DNA from: Actinomycetes bacterium
Lineage (GTDB): Bacteria > Actinomycetota > Actinomycetes > Mycobacteriales > Mycobacteriaceae
Assembly: GCA_023416315.1 (NCBI GenBank)
Contig: JAEZIA010000235.1
Location: 1-10,093 of the forward strand
Direction of reading: 5' to 3'
Length of the DNA stretch: 10,093 nt
In this document: piece by piece, positions 7,953 to 10,093 of the stretch
How positions within the stretch are numbered: the stretch's first letter is position 1
Layout: each line of letters begins with the position of its first letter
Position numbers and translations under genes: made by a program
Notes under the pieces: model-generated
The model's database searches: none
The model's input: only the letters and a program-made list of their open reading frames with translations
Told to the model about the DNA's origin: nothing

Positions 7953-8062
7953 GGTTTGCTCCCATGCTCGCCGATGCTGTAGCGGTCACATGGTAACCCC
8001 GGCTACTGCAGGTGATGGCGAAGTCCCGAGAGACGCTGTCGGGGCCGTGCGGCGGGTCCGGA
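7953..8062 (-). other. 110-bp gap between two secreted-protein genes
   Basis: The gap separates the 369-residue gene from the PGRS gene on the same strand. It holds the GGGAG ribosome binding site of the PGRS gene and an imperfect dyad, GGTCAC-ATG-GTAACC, at 7984-7998 (one mismatch). No clear terminator or promoter hexamers were seen, so read-through from the upstream gene is possible but unproven. Confidence 0.4.
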
Positions 8063-9172
8063 CTACTTCGCGGATCTCTTGCCAGTGCCGCCCGTGCGGG
8101 CAGAACCCGCGGTCTTCTTGCCGCTGCCCCCGGGTGCCGACGAGGCGGCTGACTTCTTCGGGGCGGGATCCCGGAAAGCGACCGTCTTCTTGCCCCGCGC
8201 CGCGGACGGCGTGATCGTGGCGGCGGTCGTGACGCCGGATGCCGCCGCCGGTGCGGCCTTCCTACTGCTGCCGACCGATGCCGCGCCGGGGGTGGTGATC
8301 CCGTTGATGTTGATGCCGGGGAACGACCTGGAGATGGTGACCAGGTTCTGTGAAATCGCGCCGGCGATGGCGAACGGACCCCAGCCCGCCTTCACGACGT
8401 TGTTGTCGCCGAAGAAGTTGAACGCCAGGCTCAGCGTGGTGTTGGGGAACGGGCCCTGCGACGACACGAGGTTGCCGTTGCCGAGAACGTTCCCCGCGGC
8501 GGTCAAGATGCCCTGCGCCATCACAGTGCTGGCGCCCAGGAGATTGGTGGTCGAGCTCAGGAAGCCCTGCGTGACGGCGTTGCCTGCGTCGCCGATATTG
8601 AGCGCCAGGTTGCCGAAGCCGCCTGCGCTGGTCCCCTTGGCGCCGGTTCCGCCGGCTGCGCCCGCCAGCGTGAGGTTCAGGATGCCGATGTTGGTCATAT
8701 TGCCCGGGCCGAGTTGGAGCGCGACATTGCCGATGCCGGCCGCACCGGTCGACTGCGGACCGGTGGGATTCGGCGACAACCCGATCGCGAAATTGAGGGC
8801 TCCGGCGGCGGCCGCGCTGCCCGGCCCCTGTTGCCATACGAGGTTGAGGACGCCGGGAAGCGCGGACGCCCTGGCTTGCTCGCCGACAGCCACCGCGAAG
8901 CTGAAGAAGCTCACGCTGGCCGCCGCCACCGCATCGGCGCCGAAGGCGAACGCGCCGCTGAAAAATCCATTTCCTGCGTTTGCGGTCGCGCCGGTGCCAA
9001 TCGCGATCGCGACACTGGTCAGGTTGCTCGTGCACCCTCCGCCGTTGCCAATACCGAAAGCGGAGATACAGGTCGCGTTCGCGGCCGGAGCTTCACCGAC
9101 GGCACCCATGGCAAGCGCGCTCGAAACCAAGGCGCCGACGAACATGCCACCTTTGGCGCGAACTCGATTCAT
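8063..9172 (-). CDS. Secreted repeat protein with basic Lys/Ala/Ser tail, function unknown
   Basis: A 369-residue protein, very rich in Ala, Gly and Asn. Residues 1-33 look like a signal peptide: basic start (MNRVRAKGG), hydrophobic core and an ANA-T cleavage site. The mature protein begins with two cysteines, Cys35 and Cys47, likely to form a disulfide. Residues 53-109 are three 19-residue units starting S-x-A-[IFV]-A-[IFV]-G. Residues 110-205 continue with 17-, 22-, 17-, 22- and 18-residue units each starting N-[LFV], suggesting a beta-solenoid or beta-roll. Residues about 206-300 are a decayed continuation with NFFGDNN and WGPFAIAG. From about 302 the chain becomes a disordered tail dominated by Lys, Arg, Ala, Ser, Gly and Thr with several KK or KR pairs. 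ATG at 9172 is chosen with AGGG seven bases upstream; Met10 is an alternative but would shorten the signal peptide. An antisense frame of similar length is a shadow. I do not recognise a named family, and a surface role is inference. Confidence 0.82.
   Translation of the reverse strand: MNRVRAKGGMFVGALVSSALAMGAVGEAPAANATCISAFGIGNGGGCTSNLTSVAIAIGTGATANAGNGFFSGAFAFGADAVAAASVSFFSFAVAVGEQARASALPGVLNLVWQQGPGSAAAAGALNFAIGLSPNPTGPQSTGAAGIGNVALQLGPGNMTNIGILNLTLAGAAGGTGAKGTSAGGFGNLALNIGDAGNAVTQGFLSSTTNLLGASTVMAQGILTAAGNVLGNGNLVSSQGPFPNTTLSLAFNFFGDNNVVKAGWGPFAIAGAISQNLVTISRSFPGININGITTPGAASVGSSRKAAPAAASGVTTAATITPSAARGKKTVAFRDPAPKKSAASSAPGGSGKKTAGSARTGGTGKRSAK
8558..9016 (-). repeat. Protein-level 17-22 residue tandem repeats in the 369-residue protein
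   Basis: Residues 53-205 divide into eight units without gaps. Units 1-3 are 19 residues each (53-71, 72-90, 91-109), for example SVAIAIGTGATANAGNGFF followed by SGAFAFGADAVAAASVSFF. Units 4-8 start N-L, N-F, N-V, N-L and N-L and are 17, 22, 17, 22 and 18 residues long. Small residues and glycines recur at fixed places, as in the head repeats of YadA-like adhesins. The match to that family is by pattern only. Confidence 0.6.
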
Positions 9173-9643
9173 CGATAAGCCCTATAAGTAAGTTGAGACA
9201 TCTTTGCTGGCTGGGACCCTACGTGGTGCGGTTGGAGCTTACAGCTTTTCCGCCGGATAATCACCCAGGCTTTCCAGTGAGTGGACTCGGGACCCCAGGC
9301 GCCGGTTGCGCCGAGGACCTTCGCCGTGCCGCCGCCCCCACTGCTCACATGACGACGAGGCCAATCGTTCCCGCACGTCACATGGGTTTCCAGTGGTTGG
9401 CGGTGAAGGCGTGACCGCGAGCTGTGCTTCCGCATTTTCATTGGCGCATAGCTCGTCCGTCGAGGATGTCGGGTGCGCAACGCCGGGTTTGCGACACGGG
9501 GCTTAGCAACGAACGGGCTGTCCACACTGCTATTTGCCACTCTTAAGCATCCCTTGTCGAACGGCTTGGGTGTTCTGCCGCGGCCCGATCCGCGACGGCG
9601 ATCGCCCGCCGGGATAGCGGATCGTTGCGGGAGCGCGACCGCA
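9173..9643. other. 471-bp stretch without a recognisable gene
   Basis: This is the region upstream of the 369-residue gene and downstream of the right-edge gene, all on the minus strand. Frames crossing it are shadows that lack domain or signal features. It probably holds a terminator for the right-hand gene and a promoter plus a possibly long leader for the left-hand gene. A minus-strand motif ACTGGAAA[C/G]CC occurs twice, around 9268-9278 and 9385-9394, 117 bases apart. GGGTCCC also occurs twice near 9220 and 9290. A small hairpin with 5-bp arms lies at 9298-9312. No promoter hexamers could be assigned with confidence. Confidence 0.5.
9586..9624 (-). terminator. Inverted repeat downstream of the right-edge gene, possible terminator
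   Basis: CGATCCGC (9586-9593) and GCGGATCG (9617-9624) are perfect 8-bp inverted repeats with a 23-base loop that itself contains GGCGATCGCC. It starts about 20 bases after the stop codon of the right-edge gene. There is no T-tract, which is common for mycobacterial 3' structures, so the terminator call is tentative. Confidence 0.35.
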
Positions 9644-10093
9644 CTACTGCTTGCGGTGCTTGCCTCCGCCATCGCCGCGGGCGCCGGCTGCGTTGGAACC
9701 GGATTTCGCGCTGCTGTCGGCATCGCTGGCCGATTCCGGTTTCCGGTGGCGGCCGCCCGAAGCAGCGGTGCTCGTTGCGCCGCCGCCCCGGGTCGCGGTC
9801 GTGGTCTCGCTGGCGCGGTGGCGCCCGGAACCTGCCGCGGTGGTCCTGGTGCCGCCGTCGGTGGTGACGGTCGGCGCGCTCGGCTTGGTCGTGGTCGGCG
9901 AGGTGACGTCCTCGGAGGCCGGGGTGGCCGCGGCCACAGCCGGGGCAGGGGTCGCGGGTTTGCGCAACGGGCCACCGCGGCGTCCGCTGCCGCCGACACC
10001 CGTCGGCGAGCCGCCTTCTCCGCCGGTCGCGCCATCGCCCCCTCCGGTTGCGCCATCGCCGCCTCCGGTTGCGCCATCGCCAGATCCGGTCGG
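9644..10093 (-). CDS. C-terminal part of a PGRS-like protein with a basic, Thr/Ser-rich tail
   Basis: The frame is open from the TAG at 9644-9646 to the right edge, giving 149 visible residues, so the N-terminus lies outside. The possible TTG at 9967 is internal and is not taken as the start. The visible chain begins with three exact copies of GDGATGG and further Gly-rich sequence, as in PGRS domains. It then changes at about LRKPATPAP into a Pro/Ala/Thr/Ser-rich, probably disordered tail. The tail carries three related basic motifs: GRHR at 9815-9826, GRHR at 9743-9754 and GKHR at 9653-9664, the last ending the protein as GKHRKQ. A longer overlapping frame starting MAQPEAAMAQPEG is a shadow created by the same repeat. 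The protein is probably exported and surface-associated like its two neighbours, but no signal peptide can be seen here and the function is unknown. Confidence 0.72.
   Translation of the reverse strand, partial: PTGSGDGATGGGDGATGGGDGATGGEGGSPTGVGGSGRRGGPLRKPATPAPAVAAATPASEDVTSPTTTKPSAPTVTTDGGTRTTAAGSGRHRASETTTATRGGGATSTAASGGRHRKPESASDADSSAKSGSNAAGARGDGGGKHRKQ
10019..10081 (-). repeat. Three tandem copies of a 21-bp PGRS repeat
   Basis: Units lie at 10061-10081, 10040-10060 and 10019-10039. On the minus strand each unit reads GGCGATGGCGCAACCGG plus four bases, with changes only at a few third codon positions, and encodes G-D-G-A-T-G-G. The near identity suggests recent duplication, and the copy number may continue beyond the window or vary between strains. 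Confidence 0.8.

Noticed and set aside
8079..9191. Plus-strand open frame of 370 codons opposite the secreted repeat protein
   Set aside because: It has no signal peptide or domain and is Pro/Ala-rich. The minus strand has a signal peptide, a ribosome binding site and ordered repeats.
9267..9400. Possible riboswitch built on the repeated ACTGGAAA[C/G]CC motif
   Set aside because: No match to cobalamin or c-di-AMP consensus elements could be made by eye, so it is kept only as an open observation and not called.
9169..10077. Minus-strand frame of 302 codons starting MAQPEAAMAQPEG
   Set aside because: It is a frame shadow of the 21-bp PGRS repeat. It runs through the intergenic region, while the adjacent frame gives the GDGATGG repeats and a sensible tail.

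Overview
The window looks like chromosomal DNA from a mycobacterium, probably a non-tuberculous or fast-growing species. It is very GC-rich. It has a Mas/Pks2-type polyketide synthase beside a FadD28/FadD23-type fatty-acyl-AMP ligase, followed by glycine-rich PGRS-like exported proteins, a combination typical of Mycobacterium and Mycolicibacterium. Species cannot be fixed from the sequence alone.

Left half (1-4672, minus strand): most of a large iterative type I polyketide synthase, read from its start at 4672 and running off the left edge. KS, AT and DH domains, a long linker (pseudo-KR) and the first part of the ER domain are visible. The rest of ER plus KR and ACP should lie outside. The first 18 bases are a pure G run that does not fit the protein family and looks like an assembly artefact. 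Centre (4673-4885): a compact divergent regulatory region with three short dyads. Then (4886-6649, plus strand): a fatty-acyl-AMP ligase. The divergent PKS/FAAL pair copies the mas/fadD28 and pks2/fadD23 arrangement of M. tuberculosis. The ligase is expected to activate a fatty-acid starter, which the PKS then extends with methylmalonyl units into a methyl-branched chain of a surface glycolipid or wax.

Right half (6657-10093, minus strand): three consecutive genes for low-complexity, apparently exported proteins. From right to left these are: the C-terminal part of a PGRS-like protein with a Thr/Ser-rich tail carrying three G-[RK]-H-R motifs, cut by the right edge; a 369-residue secreted protein with a regular 17-22 residue repeat and a Lys/Ala/Ser/Gly tail; and a 431-residue protein with a Sec-like signal sequence and a PGRS domain but no PE domain. 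A 471-bp gene-free stretch lies between the first two. The ligase and the 431-residue gene converge with only 7 bp between stop codons.

No tRNA, rRNA, insertion sequence, CRISPR array or phage gene was seen. The least explained material is the repeat architecture of the 369-residue protein, the Sec-type PE-less PGRS protein, and the dyads between the PKS and ligase genes.
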